Notes: generated by a model from the sequence alone, not told the origin. 58,791 bases of DNA from Gluconobacter potus (GCF_015244705.1 NZ_JABCQF010000012.1:1-58791); one strand, 5' to 3'; shown: positions 25,879 through 35,075, counted from the stretch's first letter. Program-made: numbers and translations.

Positions 25879-26235
25879 ATGACGGATATTTTCATGCCCA
25901 CCCCGATTCAGACTGCCTCTTTGACCCCTTTCCGCTCTGATGACGAGCTGATGGATCTTCTGATCCAGCGTCTGCCCGAGCGGCTGCAGAAAGTGCTGAA
26001 CTGGCTGCGGGAGCCGGATCACAAATGGGTCCGGATCCCGGCGGGCATGCTGTTCATGCTGGGCGGCGTTCTGTCCATCCTGCCTGTTCTGGGTCTGTGG
26101 ATGCTGCCGGTCGGCGTGATGCTGCTTTCGCAGGACATTCCGCTCTTCCGCCGCCTTCAGGGCCGCGTCCTGCGCTGGATCGAACGCAAACATCCGGACT
26201 GGCTGGGCCTTCCGGCGGACAGCGCCGGGAGCTAA
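25879..26235 (+). CDS. Membrane protein of unknown function (118 aa)
   Basis: A 118-residue protein, ATG at 25879 (25894 is an alternative). The first 45 residues form a basic helix (DDELMDLLIQRLPERLQKVLNW spans it), then two hydrophobic helices in the middle (PAGMLFMLGGVLSILPVL, LWMLPVGVMLLSQD), and a basic C-terminus (LFRRLQGRVLRWIERKHP). No family recognised with certainty. Its stop overlaps the stop of the convergent RHH gene. Confidence 0.6.
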   Translation: MTDIFMPTPIQTASLTPFRSDDELMDLLIQRLPERLQKVLNWLREPDHKWVRIPAGMLFMLGGVLSILPVLGLWMLPVGVMLLSQDIPLFRRLQGRVLRWIERKHPDWLGLPADSAGS

Positions 26236-26462
26236 CCGGTCGTCTGAATGCTCTTCTGAAGATGCCTCAGCGCTGCAACCCGCAGGGCCGAGGCCAGCGG
26301 GCGCTCGGGTGGTCGCGCGGCATCGAGAGAGGCCACCAGAGACGCAAAGCTCTGCTGGCGGACTGCCGCCATCGCATCCAGTACCGTCCAGAATTCGGGT
26401 TCCAGCGCCACGGATGTCCGGTGTCCTGACAGAGACAGGCTGCGTTTGACGAGATCACTCAT
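26232..26462 (-). CDS. Ribbon-helix-helix domain protein
   Basis: A 76-residue protein with the beta-alpha-alpha pattern of RHH proteins: basic strand VKRSLSLSGHRTSVALEPEF, helix WTVLDAMAAVRQQ, helix SFASLVASLDAARP. This is the arrangement in the RHH_4/DUF4880-like alphaproteobacterial family, which may bind DNA as a dimer. Its start overlaps the QueG stop (ATGA). No toxin gene adjoins it, so it is not an obvious antitoxin. Function unknown. Confidence 0.75.
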   Translation of the reverse strand: MSDLVKRSLSLSGHRTSVALEPEFWTVLDAMAAVRQQSFASLVASLDAARPPERPLASALRVAALRHLQKSIQTTG

Positions 26463-27517
26463 GCCGGTTGCTCCTCAAGGCGGCTCAAAGCCCATTGCGC
26501 GGTTTCGGAAACATCAGGGTCCGGATCACTCAGCAGATTCCGCGCAGAAGATACGAGCGACGGATCGGCGGAGTTGCCGATCGCGATCAGGACGTTGCGC
26601 ACGAAGCGGTTGCGCCCGATCCGCTTGACTGGAGAGCCGGAAAAGAATGTCCGGAACGTCGCATCATCCAATCGGACCAGTTCGTCGAGTTTCGGGGCGA
26701 TCAGCTCCGGCCGGGCCTGAAGCTTGATGTGCCGCGCGCTTTCCGCAAAGCGGTTCCAGGGACAGACGGCCAGACAATCATCGCAGCCATAGATATGATT
26801 GCCGATTTTCGGCCGCAGCTCATGCGGGATCGGGCCTTTATGCTCGATCGTCAGATATGAGATGCAGCGCCGCGCATCCATCTTTCCCGGGCCGGTGAAG
26901 GCCTCTGTCGGGCAGGCGGTCAGGCAGCGCGTGCAGGAGCCGCAGCTTCCGCCCGTGGGCTCTGACGGTGTCAGCTCCAGCGTGGTATAGATCTCGCCCA
27001 GCAGCAGCCATGACCCATGCTCACGCGAGACGAGACAGGTGTGCTTGCCCGTCCAGCCAAGATGCGCTTTTTCCGCTAGTGCCCGCTCGGAGACGGGAGC
27101 TGTATCGACGAAAACCTTCACCTGCGTTTCCGGCCCACCCAGCTTCACGACGAACTGCGCCAGATGCTTGAGCATGCCCTTGATGACGTCGTGATAGTCC
27201 CGGTTGCGGGCATAGACGGAAATATTGCCGCATTCGGGATCGGTCGTCGGTCCTTCGGCAGGGGCATAGGACAGACCGAGCGAAATCACACTCCGGACTT
27301 CGGGCCACAGAGCCTGCGGATGGGCACGTTCCTCGATCCGCGTTTCCATCCACTCCATCGTGCCATGATGACCCTGCGCGACGAACTCCCGCAGGTTCCG
27401 AGCCACGTCCGGCCCGAGTTCCGCCTTGCAGAACCCGACCGCATCGAAACCCAGATGACGGGCATGCGCCGCAATCCGGGCTTCAGGCCCTGTATCGGGT
27501 TTCGGGGAAGCAGGCAT
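26459..27517 (-). CDS. queG: Epoxyqueuosine reductase
   Basis: A 352-residue iron-sulfur enzyme from the ATG at 27517. It reduces epoxyqueuosine to queuosine in tRNA and uses cobalamin. Two 4Fe-4S ligand sets are visible: CGSCTRCLTACPTEAF and CDDCLAVCPWNRF, with CISYLTIEHKG between. The N-terminal half has the characteristic HGTMEWM segment. A frame continues upstream to 27676 but lacks QueG character. A HEAT-like C-terminal stretch is present (about the last 45 residues: LIAIGNSADPSLVSSARNLL). It shares the queuosine pathway with tgt and queA 4 kb away. Confidence 0.92.
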   Translation of the reverse strand: MPASPKPDTGPEARIAAHARHLGFDAVGFCKAELGPDVARNLREFVAQGHHGTMEWMETRIEERAHPQALWPEVRSVISLGLSYAPAEGPTTDPECGNISVYARNRDYHDVIKGMLKHLAQFVVKLGGPETQVKVFVDTAPVSERALAEKAHLGWTGKHTCLVSREHGSWLLLGEIYTTLELTPSEPTGGSCGSCTRCLTACPTEAFTGPGKMDARRCISYLTIEHKGPIPHELRPKIGNHIYGCDDCLAVCPWNRFAESARHIKLQARPELIAPKLDELVRLDDATFRTFFSGSPVKRIGRNRFVRNVLIAIGNSADPSLVSSARNLLSDPDPDVSETAQWALSRLEEQPA

Positions 27518-27674
27518 GGAAGGGACAGGTCTCGCCGGTGAACGGGGAGCCGTTATGCCATCAGGGAAGCAGACGGACCAGCTTTTCTGCTGTCCGGAAC
27601 GGCTGATGCAGACAGGATTTGTCACGATCTGAAAATGGCTTGCCACGTCGGGGACGGGGCGGCATCGTCGCGCC

Positions 27675-29216
27675 ATGCGACATCCTTTCTTTCGTGTTCT
27701 GCCTGCCGTTTTTCTGGGTATGACTTCTGCTTTGACGATGATTCCGGCTGTACATGCGGCTCCGCAGTCTGTTGCACAGGTTTATGACCGCATCCGGAAT
27801 GATCCGGTCCGGCTGAACATGTTTCTCCGTGCCTTTCCGAAAGGGGCGGACCTGCACAACCATCTGGTTGGTGCGATCTACGCCGAAAACATGCTGAACT
27901 GGGCCGCGCACGATGGTCTGTGTGTGTCGCTGAAGGAGAAACGCATCCTCGACCATGCCTGCACGCATCCGGGAGAGGGTGAGCTTCCTGCCGCCGAACT
28001 GTCGCATCACGCGGAATCGGAAAATGTCCTGATCGATGCGCTGTCCATGCGCGACTTCGTGCCCGCTCCCGGCGACGCCTCCGGGCATGACCATTTCTTC
28101 GCGACATTCGCCCGCTTTGGTTCCATCGATGATGCGCATTCGGGCGATATGCTGGCCGAAGCGCGTGACCGGGCGGCCCGCGACCATGTGACCTATCTGG
28201 AGCTGATGATTTCGCCCGGTATCAGCGGGATGATTGGCGCGGGCTTTCATCATCCGCTGAAGGGCGACGACTTCGCGGCCGCGCACCAGGTGCTTATGCC
28301 GGAAGTTCCCGCGTTGGTGCAGAAGGCCCGCGCCGCGACGGACCAGATGGAAGCGCAGGCAAAAGACGTCCTGAAATGCGGAACTCCGCAGGCCCATCCG
28401 GGATGCACGGTGGCGGTGCGCTACCTGTTCCAGACCCTGCGGACATTACCGCCGCAGGCGGTCTATGCGCAGCTTGATGCCGGATATGCGACCGTAAAAG
28501 CCGATCCGCGCTTTGTTGGACTGAACATCGTGGCCCCCGAAGACGATCCGACCGCCATGCGCGATTATGACCTGCACATGCGGATGTTCCATTTCCTAAA
28601 CGGTGTCACTCCGGGCGTGAAGCTGAGCCTGCATGCTGGCGAACTGACAACCGGTCTCGTTCCCACGGAAGGTCTGCGTCATCATATCCGCGCCGCCATT
28701 GACGTGGCGGGAGCCAGCCGGATCGGGCATGGCGTGGACGTGGCGCTTGAGGACGATCCCGCATCGCTTCTGGCCGAGATGGCGCGGCGTCACGTGATGG
28801 TGGAAGTCAATCTGACCAGCAATGACGAGATCCTTGGCATCAGAGGCTCGGCCCATCCGTTCCCGCTCTATCGCCGGGCTGGCGTGCCCGTTGCGCTGTC
28901 CACGGATGACGAGGGCGTCTCGCGGGGAGACCTGACGCAGGAATATGTCCGCGCGGCCCAGACCTATGACCTATCTTATGCCGATCTGAAAACCCTGTCC
29001 CGCACCGGACTGGAATATGCGTTCGTGCCGGGGGAAAGTCTGTGGTCGGATCATCAGCCGGGGCAGTTCGTGCTCGCCTGCCGGACGCTGCCCGTCGTAT
29101 CCGCTGCCTGCACGACTTTTCTGAAATCCAGCGAGAAAGCCCGGCTGCAATGGGCGCTCGAACAGCGGTTCGGGACCTTCGAAGCCACTGTCACACATGA
29201 GGGACTCTACCAGTGA
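27675..29216 (+). CDS. Exported adenosine deaminase
   Basis: A 513-residue protein of the adenosine/AMP deaminase fold with a Sec signal peptide (about 1-28, ending VHAAPQ). Zinc and catalytic motifs are in place: HNHLVGA (metal His pair), SLHAGELT, GHGVDV and STDDEGV. An insertion of about 80 residues near 195-260 is seen in the extracellular ADGF-like group. It should deaminate adenosine to inosine outside the cytoplasm. The stop overlaps the start of the next gene by four bases, so the pair is coupled. Confidence 0.85.
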   Translation: MRHPFFRVLPAVFLGMTSALTMIPAVHAAPQSVAQVYDRIRNDPVRLNMFLRAFPKGADLHNHLVGAIYAENMLNWAAHDGLCVSLKEKRILDHACTHPGEGELPAAELSHHAESENVLIDALSMRDFVPAPGDASGHDHFFATFARFGSIDDAHSGDMLAEARDRAARDHVTYLELMISPGISGMIGAGFHHPLKGDDFAAAHQVLMPEVPALVQKARAATDQMEAQAKDVLKCGTPQAHPGCTVAVRYLFQTLRTLPPQAVYAQLDAGYATVKADPRFVGLNIVAPEDDPTAMRDYDLHMRMFHFLNGVTPGVKLSLHAGELTTGLVPTEGLRHHIRAAIDVAGASRIGHGVDVALEDDPASLLAEMARRHVMVEVNLTSNDEILGIRGSAHPFPLYRRAGVPVALSTDDEGVSRGDLTQEYVRAAQTYDLSYADLKTLSRTGLEYAFVPGESLWSDHQPGQFVLACRTLPVVSAACTTFLKSSEKARLQWALEQRFGTFEATVTHEGLYQ

Positions 29217-30289
29217 AATCCGTCTCAACCGTTTTCGGGGCCGCGCTCCTGTCCCTCTGTGCCCTCGGTTCGGCCTCGGCTCACGCGCCGATCCCCGTGC
29301 GTGTTGTTGTCGTCACAACCTTCGAGATCGGCAAGGATACGGGAGACACGGCGGGCGAATACCAGAACTGGATCGAAAAACTGCCGCTGCAGAAGACGAT
29401 TCCGGCACCCGGCACCGATCATGACGTGATGCACTACAATCCGGATCTGCATGTTCTGGGCATCGCGAGCGGCGAGGGGCCGGAGCACATGGCCTCCGCC
29501 ATTACGGCCCTCGTGCTCGACCCGCGCTTCGACCTGCGCCACGCCTATTTCGTGCTGGCGGGGATCGGCGGCATTGATCCCAATTTCGGGACCATCGGCT
29601 CGGCCGTATGGGCGCCGCGCGTCATTAATGGTGGCCTGTCCCACCTGATCGACCCACGCGAAATCCCGGCCTCCTGGCCGGATGGGTTCACACCCGTGCA
29701 GGGCAGCACGCCGGATGAAAAGCCTCGTCCCGCACTGCATTCCGGCATGGGGGACATGGAATACACGCTCGATCCGGCACTGGTGCAGTGGGTCTATGGG
29801 CTGACGAAGGATATCATCCTGCCGGATAATGACGGTCTGAAGGCATCACGCCTGCGCTATACCGGTTTTGCCGCAGCCCAGAAGCCGCCTTCCGTACAGC
29901 TTGGCGACACGATCTCGGGCGAGACCTTCTGGGTGGGGGCGAAAATGAACCAGTGGGCCGAGCGCTGGGTGAAATACTGGACGGACGGGCAGGGTGTCAT
30001 GGCGACGACGGCTGAAGAAGACGTTGCGTTCTGTCAGGCTCTGGCGCTTCAGGGAAAGGCGGGGCGCGTTGATCCGAAGCGCGCCCTGATCCTGCGGACG
30101 GCCAGCAATTTCGACATGCAGCCACCGGGCCAGAGCGCCGCGCAGCTTCTATCGGACGAAGCACATGAGACCGGTTTTTCGGGATTCCAAGCCTCAGTCG
30201 ATGCCGCCTATACGGTGGGGAGTGTGGTCGTGAAGGAACTGGCGACGCATTGGGATCGATATGAAAAGGCGCTGCCGACGGCCCAGTAA
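29213..30289 (+). CDS. NUP-family purine nucleoside protein, exported
   Basis: A 358-residue protein from a GTG at 29213 that overlaps the adenosine deaminase stop (GTGA). The signal peptide is about 1-24 (SASA-HA). The segments VVVVTTFEIGKDTG, GIASGEGPEHM, FVLAGIGGIDPNFGTIGSAVWAP and QGKAGRVDPKRALILRTASNFD match the purine nucleoside permease (NUP) family, which resembles nucleoside-phosphorylase folds. Named a permease in yeast, but no transmembrane helices are visible here. An extracytoplasmic nucleoside-binding or cleaving role is my inference. Confidence 0.82.
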   Translation: MKSVSTVFGAALLSLCALGSASAHAPIPVRVVVVTTFEIGKDTGDTAGEYQNWIEKLPLQKTIPAPGTDHDVMHYNPDLHVLGIASGEGPEHMASAITALVLDPRFDLRHAYFVLAGIGGIDPNFGTIGSAVWAPRVINGGLSHLIDPREIPASWPDGFTPVQGSTPDEKPRPALHSGMGDMEYTLDPALVQWVYGLTKDIILPDNDGLKASRLRYTGFAAAQKPPSVQLGDTISGETFWVGAKMNQWAERWVKYWTDGQGVMATTAEEDVAFCQALALQGKAGRVDPKRALILRTASNFDMQPPGQSAAQLLSDEAHETGFSGFQASVDAAYTVGSVVVKELATHWDRYEKALPTAQ

Positions 30290-30301
30290 ATACGATGGTG
30301 T

Positions 30302-31081
30302 TCAGTCATGGTCAGGGTCGATCTTCCTGACTTCATGAACACCATCAATCGCGCCCAGTCCCGTAATGAGATGGGAAACGGGCCGCTTGCCATGAACCAG
30401 CATGGTCAGCGTCACGAGGCGCGGACGTGGAGTGGCGGGAGCCGTCCCTTCACGGTCCGCCTCATCCAGGATCTGTTCAGCATTCCGGTTATCTTCTTCG
30501 AGGCGCACGCCATCAATGGCAAAGCGCAGTTCCGTGCAACTCACCAGAATGGTCCGCAGCAGCCCGCGGCTGTCTTCATAGGAAATCGTCAGCTCGGTTG
30601 ACTGTTCCCCCGAGCGCGGAAGCTGTTTCAGCAGTTTCGGAAACAGCACCATGACGATGAAATGGGCGGCTGTCGTGGCAATGGCGAGAATGGGCAGTCC
30701 TGCCCCGCAGGCCATGCCCAGAGCCGCCGTGAACCAGATGGCCGCGGCCGTTGTCAGGCCCCGCACGGCATCGCGGCGCATGAAAATCACGCCACCCCCG
30801 ATGAAGCCAATCCCCGAGACGATCTGCGCGGCCACGCGGGACGGATCCAGTACGATCCGCCCGGCATCGATGACGTCCATGAAGCCGTATTTGGAAATCA
30901 GCATGAACAGGGCGGCGGAAACACCGACCAGCGTATGCGTCCGCAGACCAGCGCTTTTCTGCCGGATCTCACGTTCCAGCCCTACAAGGGAGGATAGAAC
31001 GAATGCGAGCGCCAGCTCTTCAAGCTGAAGCCTCCCTTCGCCCACCAGTCCCTGAGCCGTCAGCGTGATGAGATTGTGCAT
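30302..31081 (-). CDS. MgtC/SapB-family membrane protein
   Basis: A 259-residue protein. About four to five N-terminal transmembrane helices hold the family motif SLVGLEREIRQKSAGLRTHTLVG, with GIGFIGGGVIFMR and GLTTAAAIWFTAALGMACG. The C-terminal about 90 residues form a soluble ACT-like domain with TISYEDSRGLLRTIL. MgtC proteins help survival at low magnesium and regulate the F-type ATPase. It is a single minus-strand gene with an unusual hairpin region between it and tgt. Confidence 0.88.
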   Translation of the reverse strand: MHNLITLTAQGLVGEGRLQLEELALAFVLSSLVGLEREIRQKSAGLRTHTLVGVSAALFMLISKYGFMDVIDAGRIVLDPSRVAAQIVSGIGFIGGGVIFMRRDAVRGLTTAAAIWFTAALGMACGAGLPILAIATTAAHFIVMVLFPKLLKQLPRSGEQSTELTISYEDSRGLLRTILVSCTELRFAIDGVRLEEDNRNAEQILDEADREGTAPATPRPRLVTLTMLVHGKRPVSHLITGLGAIDGVHEVRKIDPDHD

Positions 31082-31184
31082 GCCGTGTCTGCTCCTTCTG
31101 CGAGGTTAACGCAGAGCGGCATGGGAATGTTGTGACAGTTTGTCGGGATAAGGCCTTAGGGCGGAGCGCGATGTGCCGTATTAC

Positions 31185-31290
31185 AGGGCTCTGCCCTGCA
31201 CCCGGAAGAGGTCTTGACCCCTTCACCCCACTTCGTGAATCGGGATCAAAGGGACCGCGTCCCTTTGTGGGGTCTGGGGCAAAGCCCCAG
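31185..31290. repeat. Triple-hairpin intergenic element
   Basis: Three perfect inverted repeats in about 106 bases: AGGGC-TCT-GCCCT (31185-31197), CAAAGGGA-CCGCG-TCCCTTTG (31247-31267) and CTGGGGC-AAA-GCCCCAG (31274-31290). The last lies 1-2 bases from the tgt stop. No protein is encoded. The mix of repeats and the wording resemble a dispersed palindromic element of acetic acid bacteria, but I cannot confirm copy number from one window. Confidence 0.6.
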
Positions 31291-31291
31291 C

Positions 31292-32470
31292 TTACAGGGC
31301 CAGATCCGGCATCGGCCATTCGTCTTCGGTCCAGTCGCCCTTGGCCCAGTCTTCCCGCAGTTTCACGGCCAGGGCGTCGAGCGTGCCGTCCACGATAGCG
31401 GCGCGGATCTGGCGCATCAGGCGCTGGTAATAGGCCAGGTTGTGCCAGGTCAGCAGCATCGGGCCGAGCATTTCGTTGGCGCGGAAAAGATGGTGCAGAT
31501 AGGCGCGGCTGTAACGTCCGGCGACGGGTGTGTCGTCATGGGGCGTGAGCGGGCGTGTGTCGTCTGCGAAACGGGCGTTGCGCAGGTTGATCGTGCCGCG
31601 CTCGGTATAGGCCCGGGCGGTGCGGCCGGCGCGTGAGGGCATCACGCAGTCGAACATGTCCACGCCGCGCATGACCGCGCCCAGCAGATCATCCGGCGTG
31701 CCGACACCCATGAGATACCGGGCCTTGTCTTGCGGCAGCATCGGCGTGGTGAAGTCCAGCGTCGAGAACATCAGCTCCTGACCTTCGCCCACGGCCAGAC
31801 CGCCGATCGCATAGCCTTCAAAGCCGATATCGGTCAGGGCCTTGATGGAATATTCGCGTAAGTCCCGCTCGGTCCCGCCCTGCACGATGCCGAACTGCCC
31901 ATATCCCTCACGCGCCACGAAAGCCTCGCGGGAGCGGGCAGCCCAGCGCATAGACATTTCCATGGATTTGCGCAGCACTTCCGGCGTGGCGGGCAGCGCC
32001 GGGCACTCGTCGAACGCCATGGTGATGGTCGCGTCGAGCTTGAACTGGATATCGGTCGAGATTTCCGGAGTCAGGCGATGCTTGCTGCCGTCGATATGCG
32101 AGCGGAACGTCACGCCATCTTCGTCAAGCTTGCGCAGCGCACCAAGTGACATGACCTGAAACCCGCCGGAATCGGTCAGGATCGGGCCGGGCCAGTCCAT
32201 CATTCTGTGCAGGCCACCCAGCTTCTGCACGCGGTCCGCCGTAGGGCGCAGCATGAGATGATAGGTGTTGCCCAGAACGATGCCCGCACCCGTGGAGCGC
32301 ACGGCATCCATCGTCATACCCTTGACCGTGCCGACAGTACCAACTGGCATGAAGGTCGGGGTCGGGACCGTGCCGTGGCGGGTGTGCAGATGCCCGGCGC
32401 GCGCCATGCCGCAGGTTGCTTCGGGCACCCAGGTCATTTTGGTGGCGTGATCGGTCTTGTGATCGCTCAT
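31292..32470 (-). CDS. tgt: Queuine/preQ1 tRNA-guanine transglycosylase lacking zinc cysteines
   Basis: A 392-residue TIM-barrel enzyme exchanging G34 for preQ1. Asp100 (TDSGGFQ) is the general acid and Asp274 (MFDCVMP) the nucleophile; GGLAVGEG forms the substrate loop. The zinc subdomain is odd. E. coli Tgt has three Cys as ECDCYTC before the [10 protein letters not shown] helix, but here the aligned stretch reads HDDTPVA, placing Asp312, Thr314 and Ala317 where Cys should be. His343 (TWHNL) remains. So a normal structural zinc site cannot form. The start overlaps the queA stop (ATGA), giving a queA-tgt operon. Confidence 0.93.
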   Translation of the reverse strand: MSDHKTDHATKMTWVPEATCGMARAGHLHTRHGTVPTPTFMPVGTVGTVKGMTMDAVRSTGAGIVLGNTYHLMLRPTADRVQKLGGLHRMMDWPGPILTDSGGFQVMSLGALRKLDEDGVTFRSHIDGSKHRLTPEISTDIQFKLDATITMAFDECPALPATPEVLRKSMEMSMRWAARSREAFVAREGYGQFGIVQGGTERDLREYSIKALTDIGFEGYAIGGLAVGEGQELMFSTLDFTTPMLPQDKARYLMGVGTPDDLLGAVMRGVDMFDCVMPSRAGRTARAYTERGTINLRNARFADDTRPLTPHDDTPVAGRYSRAYLHHLFRANEMLGPMLLTWHNLAYYQRLMRQIRAAIVDGTLDALAVKLREDWAKGDWTEDEWPMPDLAL

Positions 32471-33510
32471 GGCGCGCGCTCCAGCAGGCAGGCATCGCCA
32501 TACGAATAGAACCGCAATCCGTTGGCGATGGCGTAGGCATAGGCCTCACGCATGGTCTCGGTGCCGCTGAACGCGCAGACGAGCATGAACAGCGTCGAAC
32601 GCGGCAGATGGAAGTTGGTCATCAGCACGTCCACCGCCTTGAAGCGGTATCCGGGCTTGATGAAAATGGAGGTCTCGCCGCGCCATGGTGCCACGGTGCC
32701 GTCCTCGCGGGCCGCGCTTTCCAGCAGGCGCAGGGACGTGGTGCCGACGGCGACGATCCGACCGCCACGCGCACGGGTCTCGTTGATGGCGGCTGCGGTT
32801 TCCGCGTCGATCTCGCCCCATTCCGCGTGCATTTTGTGCTCGGCGATGGTGGAGCGGACGGGCAGGAACGTGCCCGCACCGACATGCAGGGTCAGCGTCC
32901 GGCGCTGGATGCCTTTTGCGTCCAGGGCCGCGAGCACTTCAGGTGTGAAATGCAGGCCAGCCGTGGGCGCTGCCACGGCGCCGCGATACTGCGAGAAAAT
33001 GGTGCGGTAATCCGCATCATCCTGCTTCGTCGGGCCGAAAGGGCGCTCGATATAAGGGGGGAGGGCCAGCGCCCCGACCCGCTCAAGAAACGCGTCGAAG
33101 TCGTCTCCCTCGACCGAGAAGCGGATGCTGACCGCGCCGTCGCCTTCGTTCTCGACAACGGTGGCCGTGACCGGATCATCACCAAAATGCAGGATGTCCT
33201 GCGGTTTCAGCTTGCGGGAATTGCGCGCCAGGGCATGCCAGCTTCCATCCGCCAGAATACGGTCGAGCGTCAGGCCAATCTTCGCCTCGCCACGCGTGGC
33301 AGCAAGCTGGGCGCGGATGACGGCCGTGTTGTTGGCAATCAGCAGATCCCCTTCACGCAGGAAATCCGGCAGGTCGCGGATCACATGCGGATCGGGCGGC
33401 AGACTGGGCCGGACATGCAGCAGCGTTGCACTGTCACGCGGGCGGGCAGGCTCTGTCGCGATATGGTCGCGGGGGAGTTCGAAATCGAACGGGGCGAGAT
33501 CATCCGTCAT
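32467..33510 (-). CDS. queA: S-adenosylmethionine:tRNA ribosyltransferase-isomerase
   Basis: A 347-residue enzyme from the ATG at 33510. It transfers and isomerises the ribosyl group of AdoMet to preQ1 in tRNA, making epoxyqueuosine. Motifs: [19 protein letters not shown] at the start, [18 protein letters not shown], the central [13 protein letters not shown], and [17 protein letters not shown] near the end. The length equals the family norm. A frame extending to 33609 has no QueA character. It is the first gene of a queA-tgt unit. Confidence 0.95.
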   Translation of the reverse strand: MTDDLAPFDFELPRDHIATEPARPRDSATLLHVRPSLPPDPHVIRDLPDFLREGDLLIANNTAVIRAQLAATRGEAKIGLTLDRILADGSWHALARNSRKLKPQDILHFGDDPVTATVVENEGDGAVSIRFSVEGDDFDAFLERVGALALPPYIERPFGPTKQDDADYRTIFSQYRGAVAAPTAGLHFTPEVLAALDAKGIQRRTLTLHVGAGTFLPVRSTIAEHKMHAEWGEIDAETAAAINETRARGGRIVAVGTTSLRLLESAAREDGTVAPWRGETSIFIKPGYRFKAVDVLMTNFHLPRSTLFMLVCAFSGTETMREAYAYAIANGLRFYSYGDACLLERAP

Positions 33511-33654
33511 GGGGACGTTCTCTAGCAGGTTCGGCTCACATGAAAATGCCTTTTCGGGACGATCATTGCGGCTCGGGAAAATGCTGCGTCCTGATGGCGG
33601 GTTTCGCAAATGGATGGGCAGCGCCTGACGTCACCGGCTGCCCGCGGTGTTGAA

Positions 33655-33918
33655 TCAGGCAGAGACGCTGAGCAGGTGGCTCGTGTCGCTGCTGGAACCG
33701 GAGTTCGAGGAGCCGCCGGAGGTCGTCTCGGAAATGATGTTGCCCTGGGCGTCTTCGACGATGGTCGTTGTGGAGCCATCGGCGTTCAGCTTGGTCGTGG
33801 TGGTTTCCTGCGTGGACGACGTGCCGCTGGACGACGAGGACGAACTGGAAGAGGACGCACTGCTGGTGCTGTAAAGGCTGCTCATGGCGGAAGAGCCGAT
33901 GGAGGAAATGCTGGTCAT
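33655..33918 (-). CDS. Ser/Thr-rich low-complexity small protein
   Basis: An 87-residue protein, start ATG at 33918 preceded by CACGGAG at good spacing. The first half is almost pure Ser with Thr, including a run of ten Ser (about residues 22-31); the centre has KLNADGSTTTIVEDAQGNI, then Ser/Gly and a hydrophobic end SHLLSVSA. No signal peptide. The codons for Ser vary (TCC, AGC, TCG), so the tract is not a simple microsatellite. It is unlike its neighbours in composition; function unknown. Confidence 0.6.
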   Translation of the reverse strand: MTSISSIGSSAMSSLYSTSSASSSSSSSSSSGTSSTQETTTTKLNADGSTTTIVEDAQGNIISETTSGGSSNSGSSSDTSHLLSVSA

Positions 33919-34098
33919 GAGGAAAATACTCCGTGAGATAGGAACGAAGTCATTTTCGGATCAGAAAGTTAATAAAGGATAAGGACTCATGTAACCGAGT
34001 GATACGGATTGTACAGGGATATGAACCGTGCATCTGTTACATTGACGGGTGATCGCCTGTTACATCCGGAATAGATGCCCGTACCCAAAATCCGGACC

Positions 34099-34902
34099 TC
34101 ATTTCATGCCGGGCAGTTTCTTTGCGGCCTGCCAGAGTGCTTCCATCGTCGGCAGGTCCTGTTCGGCCATGGTCTGCCCCTTCTCGGCCAGCATGGCTTC
34201 CATGGCTTCGAAGCGACGGGTGAACTTGTCATTGCTGCGGCGCAGGGCGGCTTCGGGGTCTATATCCAGCTTGCGCGCAAGGCTTGCGACCGTGAAGAGG
34301 ACATCGCCCAGTTCATCCTCGACCCGGTCGCGGTCTCCGCCAATTTCGACTTTCAGCTCGTCGATTTCTTCATGAACCTTGTCGAGAATGCCGGTGGCGT
34401 CGTCCCAGTCGAAGCCCACGCGGGCCGCGCGGCGCGTCAGCTTGGCGGCGCGCATCAGGGCAGGCAGCGGCAGGGCAACACCTGCCAGCGTGCCATATTC
34501 GGCCTTGCGTTGGCGCTCGGCCTCCTTTTCCCGCTCCCAGGTATCGTCGTCGAGAGCCGCATCGCCGAAGACGTGCGGATGACGGCGCACGAGCTTGTCG
34601 GCAATCGTTCCCGCAACGGTCTCGAAGTCGAAGTGTCCGGCCTCCTCGGCCATCTGGGCCTGAAAGACGACCTGAAGCAGCAGGTCGCCCAGTTCGTCCG
34701 GAATGGCCTCGCGGTCGTCACGCGCAATGGCGTCCATGACCTCATAGGCTTCCTCGATTGCGAACGGGGCAATCGTCGTCGGGGTCTGCTCCACGTCCCA
34801 CGGACAACCACTCTCGGGGTCGCGCAGGCGCTTCATGACATCCAGCAGGCGGTCGATCTGCCGTGGGGATGGCGGGGAGGACGGCCGGTCGGACTGGATC
34901 AT
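34099..34902 (-). CDS. mazG: Nucleoside triphosphate pyrophosphohydrolase
   Basis: A 267-residue protein from the ATG at 34902, ribosome-binding site AGGAAA. Two MazG domains in tandem: the first has CPWDVEQTPTTIAPFAIEEAYEV with the metal-binding EExxE/ELGDLLLQ (EFAIEEAYE and DELGDLLLQVVF), and the second has DEIDELKVEIGGD with DELGDVLFTV. It hydrolyses NTPs to NMPs and PPi, a house-cleaning role that also lowers ppGpp in other species. A longer frame to 35082 overlaps argC on the other strand and is rejected. Confidence 0.95.
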   Translation of the reverse strand: MIQSDRPSSPPSPRQIDRLLDVMKRLRDPESGCPWDVEQTPTTIAPFAIEEAYEVMDAIARDDREAIPDELGDLLLQVVFQAQMAEEAGHFDFETVAGTIADKLVRRHPHVFGDAALDDDTWEREKEAERQRKAEYGTLAGVALPLPALMRAAKLTRRAARVGFDWDDATGILDKVHEEIDELKVEIGGDRDRVEDELGDVLFTVASLARKLDIDPEAALRRSNDKFTRRFEAMEAMLAEKGQTMAEQDLPTMEALWQAAKKLPGMK

Positions 34903-35075
34903 GAGCGTTTCCTGTTGTGATCGTGTCTGCGCCCTGCATAGCGGTCCCGCCGCAGGGATGAAAGCGTCGGAAGGGTCTTGCGGGTGACAGTCCGCCATTC
35001 CCGACGTAAAACGACTGCCGGACGTTTCAGGCAACTGCCGGGGCGAAACGGATTTGCAGACAGGGTGGATGGCGC

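Noticed and set aside
26232-26462. Toxin-antitoxin system
   Set aside because: The RHH protein has no adjacent toxin-like ORF; its neighbours are queG and a convergent membrane protein.
27518-27676. Extension of QueG to 27676
   Set aside because: It overlaps the divergent adenosine deaminase start and is not similar to QueG; ATG at 27517 gives the expected length.
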